NCBI GenBank assembly: GCA_003224075.1
Contig: QHYF01000069.1
Span: forward strand, 1-23,111
DNA from: Acidobacteriota bacterium
Lineage (GTDB): Bacteria > Acidobacteriota > Terriglobia > Acidiferrales > UBA7541
Reading direction: 5' to 3'
DNA length: 23,111 nt
Below are positions 14,998-22,798 of the stretch, piece by piece. The notes beneath the pieces are model-generated. The model searched no databases and was not told the origin of the DNA. It worked only from the letters and a program-made list of their open reading frames with translations. Positions within the stretch are counted from its first letter, which is position 1. Each line of letters opens with the position of its first letter. The translations under genes were made by a program, and so were the position numbers.

Positions 14998-15839
14998 GGC
15001 GTGGCCTCCCGCAATGCAAATTGCTCAATCGCCAAAGCCACACCGTTCTCGTCGTTCGTGCCGGTTTGATGCCAGCCATAGGCCTTCAATTCCGGCACGC
15101 TGTTTCCCATCACTACCGGGATGCCCGCGAAGGAGAGCATTTCCAGGTCGTTGTGGTTGTCCCCGATGGCCATCACTTCTTCGCGCGCGACTCCTCGCAG
15201 GGCCGCCCATTCTGCGAGCGACGAACCTTTCGAGCAAACGGAATTGATCACATCGATCATCGCGAAGTCTTTGCTCTCGTAAGTCGTCACCGCGAGCGCA
15301 AATTCACCGGCGAACGGTGCGCCGCGCAAAACGGCTTCCGCTTCACGCATCGGTGCAACATTGCCGGAGAGCATCACTTGAATGGGATCTTCCGTCAGGC
15401 AGCTTTCCAGAGGTTTCGCCAGCCCGATGAATTCCTTGTTGCGCGAGTAGTAGGCGTAGCGCAGCGAATCGTCCGGGTCCAGCGCTTCCAGCATCACTTG
15501 ATTTTCTCGCGGCCGGTCAAAAACCACCGCGGCGCCGTCCCGCCAGGCGCGCGTGAGTGCTAGGACCTTCTCCGCCGTGCTCTGTGGCAGGAGGTGCCGC
15601 AAGTGCGTGCGGCCTTCTTTAGAACGGATCAGGGCGCCATTGTTCACGATCATTGTAAGTGGACAATCTAGCTTTTGCGCCACGGGCATGGCAAAGTCGT
15701 AGCGCCGCCCGGTGACCAGCACCACTTCGATGCCCCGGCGCGTTGCCCCCGCAATCGCCGCGCGGTTGGCCTCGGAGACCTGCCAGCGACTGTCCAGCAG
15801 CGTGCCGTCAATGTCCAGCGCAATGAGTCGCACAGCCAT
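14988..15839 (-). CDS. HAD-superfamily (Cof-type, IIB) phosphatase
   Basis: This is a 283-residue cytoplasmic hydrolase that removes phosphate from small molecules such as sugar phosphates. Motif I is 'ALDIDGTLLDS' with nucleophile Asp9 and acid/base Asp11, motif II is 'VLVTGRR', Lys in 'SVCSKGSSL' is motif III, and 'AIGDNHNDLEML' is motif IV. A cap of type C2 sits between motifs II and III (about 85-190). 'GNSVPELKAYGWHQTGTNDE' and 'NGVALAIEQF' are the usual Cof endings. The substrate cannot be told. It is probably co-transcribed with the lytic transglycosylase. Confidence 0.9.
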   Translation of the reverse strand: MAVRLIALDIDGTLLDSRWQVSEANRAAIAGATRRGIEVVLVTGRRYDFAMPVAQKLDCPLTMIVNNGALIRSKEGRTHLRHLLPQSTAEKVLALTRAWRDGAAVVFDRPRENQVMLEALDPDDSLRYAYYSRNKEFIGLAKPLESCLTEDPIQVMLSGNVAPMREAEAVLRGAPFAGEFALAVTTYESKDFAMIDVINSVCSKGSSLAEWAALRGVAREEVMAIGDNHNDLEMLSFAGIPVVMGNSVPELKAYGWHQTGTNDENGVALAIEQFALREATPCV

Positions 15840-15961
15840 AGTTTAGTCCACCGCTTTGCGGCCGCACTCTCAATTGTACCTTGAAACCGGATGCCGTTTC
15901 GGCAGTGGATTAAGTTTCCGGTAAGGACGCTTATCCGGAGTTAGGTGTCTAGGACTGACCA

Positions 15962-15990
15962 TTGCTTTTGGAGGCCCTCAGGTTTATGTT
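15962..15990 (+). promoter_or_regulatory. possible sigma-70 promoter upstream of the TonB-domain gene
   Basis: TTGCTT (15962-15967) and TATGTT (15985-15990) are 17 nt apart. The match is moderate. It lies in the 227-nt divergent gap between the HAD gene and the gene at 16067 and would give a leader of about 70 nt. Confidence 0.35.
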
Positions 15991-16041
15991 ACGGGTCTGC
16001 TGTTGTAGTCAAAACGGAAATCCTGGCTAAGGGCATCCAAT

Positions 16042-16060
16042 CCCCAGCCATTTTCTGGGG
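16042..16060 (+). promoter_or_regulatory. hairpin covering the ribosome site of the TonB-domain gene
   Basis: CCCCAG (16042-16047) pairs perfectly with CTGGGG (16055-16060) around a 7-nt loop. The right arm overlaps the Shine-Dalgarno-like GGGGTGA (16057-16063) just before the ATG at 16067, so the stem could hold translation down. Confidence 0.4.
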
Positions 16061-16066
16061 TGACAA

Positions 16067-17038
16067 ATGAAATCAGTCCTGAAGGTCCTTCCGCTCATTC
16101 TTTTTACCGCCATTCCAGCATCCGCTCAGGACCCGGAACTGCGTCGCGAAGCCGTTCAGTTGCTGGAGCGCGCCAACGGTGTCAGCCTCTCGCCCAAATT
16201 GCCAAATCTGGAGCGCGTCGACACCTTCCGCGTCTTTGACTCCAGCTCTGGGCCACAAGAGGGCACGTTCACGCGTGTGGTTGTGCAGGGTACTGGAAGA
16301 CGCGAGGAGTCCCGCTTCGGTGAGTATCACTCACTCGATATTTGGGCCGGGGGACGCCTGGCGACCGTGAGAAGCAGCGAATTGCCCCCTGCTGAAATTA
16401 ATACCGTCATGCGGCTGACCCCCATTTATTTGCTGCGATTCGCTGACGACGATGTGATCCATGCGATCGTGGATAAAGCCGCAGTCGGGAAAAAGATTCG
16501 ATGCATTGAATTCGATACCATCCGAGGCCAGAAGATCGAGAACAACGAGCTTTGCGTCGATCACAGCAATGGAACATTGGTTTTGGAAAAGGTCGGTGAC
16601 GAGCTCATCGAAAACAGTGAGTTCTTTTCGTTTGCGGGCGAGCTTGTGCCTGCCAAGATTACCTACTCGTTTGCCGGCGTTCGCAAGCTGGAGATTTCGC
16701 AGGCCATGACGGAGCTCACGGACGCGAGCGAAAACGTGCTCGCCGCGCCACCGGAGGCTCAGATCCGCAATTTTTGCAAAACCTATCGCCGTGCGATCGG
16801 AACGTCCATGCCGCAGCCCAAGGCGGGGAAGGGCGGCAGAAATATTGATGTCGCTATTCGAGGAATCATCTCGACAGACGGAAAAGTCCATGAAGCCGTG
16901 GTGCAGAGCGCGGAGCACCCTGATTTAGGAGCCGAAGCGCTGGCTCTGGTTCAGCAATGGGTATTCACACCTGCCGTGTGCGATGGCAATCCAAACACCC
17001 AGGAAGCGACGTTCATCTTACATTTTCATGGGCGTTAA
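16067..17038 (+). CDS. secreted protein with TonB-type C-terminal domain
   Basis: This 323-residue protein has a clear signal peptide (1-20, 'IPASA' before the cut) and no other membrane helix. The middle (about 45-235) is a beta-rich domain without a known motif. The last 70 residues ('IDVAIRGIISTDGKVHEAVV', 'EALALVQQWVFTPAVCDGNP', 'ATFILHF') match the TonB C-terminal fold that contacts outer-membrane transporters. True TonB is anchored in the inner membrane and energised by ExbB/ExbD; none of those features or partners are here, so this is one of the free periplasmic TonB_C proteins common in Acidobacteriota, with unknown role. Confidence 0.75.
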   Translation: MKSVLKVLPLILFTAIPASAQDPELRREAVQLLERANGVSLSPKLPNLERVDTFRVFDSSSGPQEGTFTRVVVQGTGRREESRFGEYHSLDIWAGGRLATVRSSELPPAEINTVMRLTPIYLLRFADDDVIHAIVDKAAVGKKIRCIEFDTIRGQKIENNELCVDHSNGTLVLEKVGDELIENSEFFSFAGELVPAKITYSFAGVRKLEISQAMTELTDASENVLAAPPEAQIRNFCKTYRRAIGTSMPQPKAGKGGRNIDVAIRGIISTDGKVHEAVVQSAEHPDLGAEALALVQQWVFTPAVCDGNPNTQEATFILHFHGR

Positions 17039-17359
17039 TCCGCATTAGCATCAAGAAGTTGACGTGCTCATGCCGCTCAAACCCGATTAGGAGCCCCTGC
17101 GCCGTTTCCATCTCGTCGCCTTTACTGGACATCTGCCTGACAGCATTCAATGACAATCCACTTGCGCGGTTTCCGTGTTACACACGCACCTGGGATCAGC
17201 CGGTGGCGTTCGAGCGCGCACCGCGAATATAATCCCCTCGTTCAATCATCCGGGCATGGCGCAGATTTTCTGGCTTGCGCGGACGTTTTACGTCCGCGAG
17301 CGGCTGCGCCAAAAAACGGGCACCGGTGCGCCCTGCCCTTCGCACCCTTGAGGGATTTG
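17039..17359 (+). promoter_or_regulatory. 321-nt leader region of the CocE-type hydrolase with perfect -10 and hairpins
   Basis: No gene is supported here; in-frame open sequence from 17150 has no family match and lacks a ribosome site. TATAAT (17228-17233) is a perfect -10, with a poor -35. Downstream, CGCGGACGT and ACGTCCGCG (17278-17286 with 17290-17298) make a perfect 9-bp stem with a 3-nt loop, and GCACCGGTGC (17320-17329) is a perfect palindrome. The transcript would have a leader of about 120 nt. Confidence 0.4.
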
Positions 17360-19345
17360 ATGAAGCCAATCTACTGCGTTCACATGCTGACCTTGCTCGC
17401 GCCGACGCTCGGCACCCTGCTGTTCGCACAGCCATCTTCGGCCCAGACCGCCGCGCCTCCTCCCGCCGCGCAAGCCACTTTACCGAGCGAAACTCCCACC
17501 AAGTTCGAGTCTGTGAGCGCCAGCTTCGATCACATTCGGCGCGATGTGATGATCCCCATGCGCGACGGCGTGAAACTTCACACCGTCATCCTTGTGCCCA
17601 AGGGCGCCAAAGGCGCGCCCATTCTCCTCACTCGCACCCCTTATAACGCCACGGATCTGACTAGCCATGCGCCCAGCTCCCACCTTGGTCCCATCCTCAG
17701 CGGCTACGACAACGCCACCGACGTCATCGTCGAAGGCGGCTACATTCGCGTGGTTCAGGACGTCCGCGGCAAATACGACTCCGAGGGCGACTACGTAATG
17801 AACCGCCCTTTGCACGGACCGCTGAATCCGACGCCCGTCGATCACTCCACCGACACCTACGACACCATCGACTGGCTGGTGAAAAATGTCCCAGAAAGCA
17901 ACGGCAAGGTCGGCATTCTCGGCATTTCCTACAACGGCTTCACGCCGTTGATGGCTCTCGTCAATCCGCATCCCGCGCTCAAGGTGTCTGTGCCGATGAA
18001 CCCCATGGTGGACGGCTGGATGGGCGACGACTGGTTCCACTACGGCGCCTTCCGCCAGCAGAATATGCCGTATATCTACGAACAGGAGGCCACGCGCGAC
18101 AACAAGGCCAAGTGGTGGTTCAGCCACTTCGACGACTACGACGAGTTCATGCGGGCGGGCTCCGCCGGGGAACTCGGCCGGGAACACGGCCTCGAGCAAG
18201 TCGGTTTCTGGCGAAAAATTCTCGAGCATCCCAGCTACGACGCCTTCTGGCGCGCTCAGGCCATGGATCAAATCCTGGCGGCGCAACCCCTGAAAGTTCC
18301 GGTGATGCTGGTGGATAGCCTCTGGGACCAGGAAGACATTTACGGCGCCATCGCCGTTTATAAGGCGCTGAAGCCGAAGGACACCGGCAACGACAAAGTT
18401 TTCCTGGTTATGGGCCCTTGGCATCACGGGCAGGAGATTAGCGATGGCAGCAGCCTCGGCGCCCTGAAATTCAACAGCGATACCGCTCTCCATTTCCGCC
18501 GGGAAATCCTCGGACCCTTCCTCGCGCAATATCTCAAGGACGGCGCGCCCAAAGCCGATGTCCCTCCGGTCTCCGCGTTCGAAACCGGCACCAACGTTTG
18601 GCGTCGCCTGCCGGCGTGGCCCGCCGGCTGCGCCAGCGGTTGCAGCGTCCGGCGAACCCCGCTTTATCTTTCGGCCGGCCTCAAGCTCGGCTTCGCTTCG
18701 CCAAAGCCCGGCGACGCCCCCTTCGACGAATACGTTTCCGACCCGGCCAAGCCCGTGCCTTTCCGAGCCCGCCCCACGCGGCCCGTCGGCTATGACATCG
18801 ACAAGGGCCTGACTTGGCCCTTATGGCTTGTGGACGATCAGCGCGAAGCCTCCGGCCGCCCCGATGTTGTGGTGTTTGTTTCCGAGGTCTTGAGCGCGCC
18901 AGTGAAAATCAGCGGGCAACCCGTCGCCAATCTGTTTGCTTCTACGAGTGGCACGGATTCCGATTGGGTGGTCAAGCTGATTGACGTTTATCCCGACCAG
19001 GTCGCGGGTCAGCCGGCCATGGGTGGCTACCAGCTCATGATTTCCGCCGACATCTTCCGCGGCCGCTATCGCGAGAGCCTCGAGACTCCCAAGCCGATTG
19101 CCCCAGACAAGCCGCTGCTTTACCGCTTCAACCTGCCCACCGCCAACCACGTTTTCCTGCCAGGCCATCGCATCATGGTGCAGATCCAGTCCAGTTGGTT
19201 CCCACTTTACGACCGCAACCCGCAGACTTTCGTCCCCAACATCTTCTGGGCCAAGCCCGGCGATTACCGCAAGGCCACGCAGCGCGTCTACCACGCGCCC
19301 GGCCAGGAGAGCTTCATCGAACTGCCGGTGGTCACGACACCTTAA
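17360..19345 (+). CDS. exported CocE/NonD-family serine hydrolase (peptidase S15-like)
   Basis: This is a 661-residue alpha/beta hydrolase. ATG 17360 is chosen because GAGGG lies 5 nt upstream and it begins a signal peptide (about 1-29, 'PSSAQT'). 'RRDVMIPMRDGVKLHTVILV' (60-79) starts the catalytic domain, 'VVQDVRGKYDSEGDY' is the oxyanion-side motif, the nucleophile is Ser190 in 'GILGISYNGF', the acid is probably Asp323 in 'MLVDSLWDQEDIYG', and the base is His355 or His356 in 'MGPWHHGQ'. A C-terminal jelly-roll domain (about 400-655) is typical of X-Pro dipeptidyl-peptidases, cocaine esterase and glutaryl-7-ACA acylase. It probably cleaves esters or amides in the periplasm; the substrate is unknown. 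Its 3' end is duplicated downstream. Confidence 0.9.
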   Translation: MKPIYCVHMLTLLAPTLGTLLFAQPSSAQTAAPPPAAQATLPSETPTKFESVSASFDHIRRDVMIPMRDGVKLHTVILVPKGAKGAPILLTRTPYNATDLTSHAPSSHLGPILSGYDNATDVIVEGGYIRVVQDVRGKYDSEGDYVMNRPLHGPLNPTPVDHSTDTYDTIDWLVKNVPESNGKVGILGISYNGFTPLMALVNPHPALKVSVPMNPMVDGWMGDDWFHYGAFRQQNMPYIYEQEATRDNKAKWWFSHFDDYDEFMRAGSAGELGREHGLEQVGFWRKILEHPSYDAFWRAQAMDQILAAQPLKVPVMLVDSLWDQEDIYGAIAVYKALKPKDTGNDKVFLVMGPWHHGQEISDGSSLGALKFNSDTALHFRREILGPFLAQYLKDGAPKADVPPVSAFETGTNVWRRLPAWPAGCASGCSVRRTPLYLSAGLKLGFASPKPGDAPFDEYVSDPAKPVPFRARPTRPVGYDIDKGLTWPLWLVDDQREASGRPDVVVFVSEVLSAPVKISGQPVANLFASTSGTDSDWVVKLIDVYPDQVAGQPAMGGYQLMISADIFRGRYRESLETPKPIAPDKPLLYRFNLPTANHVFLPGHRIMVQIQSSWFPLYDRNPQTFVPNIFWAKPGDYRKATQRVYHAPGQESFIELPVVTTP

Positions 19346-19415
19346 ATCTATCCACTCCGGCCAGGAAAGCTTCGTCGAGCTGCCTCTTGTCGCGACGCCC
19401 TAAACCTAGCCACTC
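19301..19415 (+). repeat. imperfect tandem duplication of the hydrolase gene's 3' end
   Basis: Copy one (19301-19357) holds the last codons and stop of the CocE-type gene plus 12 nt; copy two (19359-19415) repeats the same 57 nt with 11 differences (about 81% identity), including its own stop. The copies encode GQESFIELPVVTTP and GQESFVELPLVATP. The 58-nt offset is not a multiple of three, so copy two is not an extension of the protein. Most differences keep the peptide similar, as expected if copy two was once the end of a real paralogous gene. Confidence 0.8.
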
Positions 19416-19450
19416 ATCCGGGGAGACCGACGATTGGTCAAAAACGCGTG

Positions 19451-19460
19451 TGCTAAACTT
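19451..19460 (+). promoter_or_regulatory. extended -10 promoter (TGCTAAACTT) of threonine synthase
   Basis: These ten bases are identical to those before lolA. Transcription would start near 19466, three or so bases before the ATG, so the message is probably leaderless or nearly so. No Shine-Dalgarno is visible before the ATG. Confidence 0.45.
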
Positions 19461-19468
19461 TCACGTTC

Positions 19469-20659
19469 ATGGCGAAACCTTCAAACATCATTGAGCTGGA
19501 ATGCTCCGCCTGCGGCAAGAAACACGATCCTTCGAGAGAGCAGCATCTTTGCACCTGTGGAAAGCCGCTTCTGGCGCGCTACGACTTGCGGCGCGCTGCC
19601 GCAACGCTAACATTCGAAAGCCTGAAAACACGGCCACGCACTCTCTGGCGCTACGCGGAAGTCTTGCCGAATGATCCTCCCGTCTCGCTCGGCGAAGGCA
19701 TGACGGCGCTGGTCCACACGGAACGCCTCGGCGCGTCCATGGGCCTGAAGCGCCTCTACGTCAAGGACGAAGGACTGAATCCTACGGGCTCGTTCAAAGC
19801 GCGCGGCATAACCGTAGCGGTCACCCGCGCCAAGCAACTCGGCGCGAAGGCCTTGGCCGCTCCCACGGCCGGCAACGCAGGCGGCGCACTAGCCGCCTAC
19901 GCCGCGGCAGCAGGGCTGCCCGCCGTCATCGTCATGCCTGCGGACACACCTTACGCGAATATCATGGAATGCCAGGCCTTTGGCGCCAAGGTCGTTAAGT
20001 TGAACGGCTTGATCTCTGATTGTGGCAAATACGTCGCCGAACACAAGGACGGCGAAGGCTGGTACGACGTCTCTACGCTCAAGGAGCCGTACCGCGTGGA
20101 AGGCAAGAAAACCATGGGCTACGAACTGTGGGAGCAATTCGAAAGGAAGCTTCCGGACGTCATTTTGTATCCCACCGGCGGTGGAGTTGGCCTGATCGGC
20201 ATGTGCAAAGCCTTCGACGAAATGCAGAAGATGGGCTGGATCGGCTCCGAACGCCCTCGCATGGTGGCCGTTCAGGCGGAGGGTTGCGCTCCGATCGTCA
20301 AAGCTTGGGAAGCTCACCAGGACTCGGCTCAGTTTTTTCCGAACGCCGCGACGATCGCCTCTGGTCTGCGCGTTCCTGGCCCGCTCGGTGATCATTTGAT
20401 TCTGAGCATGCTCCGCCAAACGAACGGAACTGCGATCACCGTAACTGACGACGAAATGCTTCAGGCGGGAAGGGAACTGGCCTCGCTCGAAGGAATTTTC
20501 GCCGCGCCGGAAGGCGCGGCCACCGTGATTGCCGCGCGCAAACTCGCAGCCTCCGCGTGGATTAAGCCGCAGGACACGGTCGTGCTTTTCAACACCGGCA
20601 CCGGCTATAAGTATGCCGAGGCCTGGCAGCGCGCGCTGCAATTCGCGCAAACAGAATAG
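19469..20659 (+). CDS. thrC: threonine synthase
   Basis: This 396-residue PLP enzyme converts O-phospho-L-homoserine to L-threonine. It is the archaeal/plant-like form with an N-terminal zinc ribbon (Cys12, Cys15, Cys28, Cys30). The PLP lysine is Lys110 in 'NPTGSFKARG', 'TAGNAGGALAAYAA' is the substrate-binding loop and 'YPTGGGVGLIGM' is the phosphate-binding loop; 'LFNTGTGYKY' closes the PLP site. Fold-type II relatives (cysteate synthase, threonine dehydratase) share these motifs, but length and zinc ribbon favour ThrC. It is followed after 4 nt by an alanyl-tRNA editing protein and probably co-transcribed. Confidence 0.9.
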   Translation: MAKPSNIIELECSACGKKHDPSREQHLCTCGKPLLARYDLRRAAATLTFESLKTRPRTLWRYAEVLPNDPPVSLGEGMTALVHTERLGASMGLKRLYVKDEGLNPTGSFKARGITVAVTRAKQLGAKALAAPTAGNAGGALAAYAAAAGLPAVIVMPADTPYANIMECQAFGAKVVKLNGLISDCGKYVAEHKDGEGWYDVSTLKEPYRVEGKKTMGYELWEQFERKLPDVILYPTGGGVGLIGMCKAFDEMQKMGWIGSERPRMVAVQAEGCAPIVKAWEAHQDSAQFFPNAATIASGLRVPGPLGDHLILSMLRQTNGTAITVTDDEMLQAGRELASLEGIFAAPEGAATVIAARKLAASAWIKPQDTVVLFNTGTGYKYAEAWQRALQFAQTE

Positions 20660-20663
20660 GCTC

Positions 20664-21884
20664 ATGCTTACACGCAGGCTTTATTACGACGACTCGTTCG
20701 AAAGGGAATTCACCGCCAAAGTTTTAGCGTGCGAGCCGGCTGCGGTTCCCGCGTCGCCGGAGGCGAAGGCTCCGGCCTGGGAAGTCATCCTCGATCGCAC
20801 TGCTTTTTATCCCAGTTCCGGTGGCCAGCCGCACGACCTCGGGAAACTTGGCGACGCCAATGTTTTGGACGTGCGCGAGCACGAAGATGAAATCATCCAC
20901 CTCGTTGATCGAGCGCTGGGTCCCGGCGAAGCGCAAGGCTGCATCCACTGGCCTCGCCGCTTCGACCACATGCAACAGCACACCGGCCAGCATCTCCTCT
21001 CCGCCATGTTTCAGGAACGCTTCGGACGCCCGACGGTTTCGTTTCATCTCGGAACGCAGATTTGCACCATCGATCTGCGCGGCCCGGAGCCGACGGATGA
21101 AATCCTCGAAGGCGCCGAGCGCGCAGCAAATCAGGTTATTTTTGAAGACCGCGCTGTCACGGTCCGCTACGGCACCGCGGATGAGTTGTCGAAACTCGGC
21201 GTTCGCAAGGAAGTCGACCGCAAGGGCATCCTGCGCGCCATCGAAATCGAATCCGCCGATCTGCAGCCCTGTGGCGGAACCCACGTCAAGCGCACCGGCC
21301 AAATCGGCTTGGTTCTGGTGCGCCGCTGCGCCAAGATTCGTCAGGATTGGCGTGTCGAGTTTGTCTGCGGTGGCCGGGCGGAACGCGCCGCCCGTCAGGA
21401 TTTTCTTTTGCTCCGCCAAACCGCTGAAAAATTGAACTGCGCTCCCGAAGATGTTGTCACTGCGTCTACGCGTGCGCTTGCGGAGCGTGACGCCCACTTC
21501 AAAAAGTTTCGCGCCATGTTGGAGAGCTTGGCCAAAGCGGAAGCCGCACTTGCCTTGCAAGCCGCGCAGCGCGGCCCTCGCGGATTCCGCATTGTCTCCC
21601 GTGTTTTCGAAGGCCTCCCCGCCGAGTATCTTGGTTTCTTTGCGACGGAAATCGCCAAGTTCGAAAAAACGATCTCGATCCTGGCGCTGGCCGAAGATGG
21701 TCACGTGCTTTTTGCCCAGCATCCTTCGGCCGCGAAAGACATGAGCGCACTGCTCAAGCGGGTCCTAGAGAAAGTCGGAGGCAAGGGCGGCGGCACTCGC
21801 GATTTCGCGCGCGGACGGCTGAGCGACGCAACACAAGCGAAGAAGGCCGTCTCCATCGCCGAAGAATTATTGTCGGCGGCCTAG
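20664..21884 (+). CDS. AlaX-L type alanyl-tRNA editing protein with DHHA1 domain
   Basis: This 406-residue protein looks like the C-terminal half of alanyl-tRNA synthetase without the aminoacylation domain. 'AFYPSSGGQPHDLG' (47-60) is the AlaX entry motif, the zinc ligands are His106 and His110 in 'QQHTGQHLL' and Cys203 and His207 in 'CGGTH', and 'GGKGGGTRDFARGRLSD' near the end marks the DHHA1 domain; a coiled region (about 250-290) lies between. Known family members hydrolyse Ser- or Gly-tRNA(Ala) in trans. The ATG at 20664 has AATAGG just upstream; an in-frame upstream ATG (20529) lies inside thrC. Translation is likely coupled to thrC. Confidence 0.88.
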   Translation: MLTRRLYYDDSFEREFTAKVLACEPAAVPASPEAKAPAWEVILDRTAFYPSSGGQPHDLGKLGDANVLDVREHEDEIIHLVDRALGPGEAQGCIHWPRRFDHMQQHTGQHLLSAMFQERFGRPTVSFHLGTQICTIDLRGPEPTDEILEGAERAANQVIFEDRAVTVRYGTADELSKLGVRKEVDRKGILRAIEIESADLQPCGGTHVKRTGQIGLVLVRRCAKIRQDWRVEFVCGGRAERAARQDFLLLRQTAEKLNCAPEDVVTASTRALAERDAHFKKFRAMLESLAKAEAALALQAAQRGPRGFRIVSRVFEGLPAEYLGFFATEIAKFEKTISILALAEDGHVLFAQHPSAAKDMSALLKRVLEKVGGKGGGTRDFARGRLSDATQAKKAVSIAEELLSAA

Positions 21885-21893
21885 CCTCTGGGC

Positions 21894-21899
21894 TATAAG
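21894..21899 (+). promoter_or_regulatory. possible -10 element before the amidase remnant
   Basis: TATAAG (21894-21899) is preceded by TTGTCG (21870-21875) at an 18-nt spacing, overlapping the end of the AlaX gene. The match is moderate and the downstream gene is broken. Confidence 0.25.
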
Positions 21900-21905
21900 T
21901 TTCGT

Positions 21906-21957
21906 CACCAGCGCCGCTTGCCAATCGCTCTTCGGAATTCGAGCTAGGGCGCTGGTG
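21906..21957. repeat. 10-bp perfect inverted repeat with 32-nt spacer
   Basis: CACCAGCGCC (21906-21915) and GGCGCTGGTG (21948-21957) are perfect reverse complements. The spacer contains a smaller GCTC/GAGC pair around TTCGGAATTC. No T-run follows, so it may be a factor-dependent terminator of the thrC operon, an RNA-stabilising stem, or the trace of a small mobile element. Confidence 0.6.
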
Positions 21958-21974
21958 CGAGTCATCATCCAACG

Positions 21975-22798
21975 ATGTGCCGCGTGACCGAAAGAATCAA
22001 ACGCCGTGATGCTCTCAAGCTCGGAACCTCAGCCGCGGTTTCAGCGACAATCAGCCCCCTTCTTTCGAACGCGACACAGATTGGATCCGCCGGAGCGGCT
22101 CAACCGTTGGCGGGCAATCCCGCAAGCACCAACGGCACAATGACTTCGGACTCCGCAGCTTCAAAGGCGTGCGTGTGGCCATGTTCAAAGACATGGGATT
22201 GCCGTGCGAGCCGGAGGTCAAAAGCGCGGTGCAGGCGCAGCGTAAAGTCTTCGAGTCACTGGGATGCATTGTCGAAGACGGCGAGCCCGATTTTCGCGAC
22301 GCCAATGAGTGCTTCCTGGCCTGGCGTCACTGGTCAACGGAGCTCGCCTTCGGTGACTTGCTGGCAACCCACGGTGACGAGCTCAACGAATACATCCACT
22401 GGCACGTCGAAGAGGGCCGCAAGCTTACCGGCCCGTATCTTTCGCGCATAGAGGCCAAACGCACGGCGTTGTACCAGCGGATGTGCGGATTCAAGGGAGA
22501 ATATGAATTTTTTCTTTTGCCGGTAAATCAAGTGCTTCCCTTTGACGTGAACGTGCACTACCCGACAGAAATTGCCGGCGTAAAGATGGAAAACTACATC
22601 GCCTGGATGAAATCCGCCTATTACATCTCGACAGCAGGGAATCCCGCGATTTCCGTTCCCTGCGCGTTTTCAGCCAGCGGTCTGCCCATCGGGATTCAAA
22701 TCGTGGGCCGTCACCACGACGACTGGGGCGTTCTGCAACTGGCCTACGCGTTCGAACAGGCCACGAATGTTGGCAAGCGGCGGCCAGCGGTCGTCTGA
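21975..22798 (+). pseudogene. amidase-signature family protein, catalytic core deleted
   Basis: Two frames remain. The first, from ATG 21975, gives a Tat-type signal ('KRRDALKLGTSAAVSA'). The second, readable from about 22142 ('DFGLRSFKGVRVAMFKDMG') to 22798, matches the C-terminal third of amidase-signature enzymes: 'EVKSAVQAQRKVFESLGCIV', then 'PVNQVLPFDVN', 'TAGNPAISVPCAFSASGLPI' and 'GIQIVGRHHDDWGVLQLAYA'. The part with the catalytic Lys-Ser-cisSer triad and the GGSSGG motif, about 200-250 residues, is missing between about 22110 and 22142, and the frame changes there. An open frame of 209 codons from GTG 22169 could still be translated but cannot be an active amidase. Confidence 0.8.

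Noticed and set aside
17480..18529. 349-codon minus-strand open frame opposite the CocE-type hydrolase
   Set aside because: It is antisense to the catalytic domain with its Ser/Asp/His motifs; no ribosome site or family signature.
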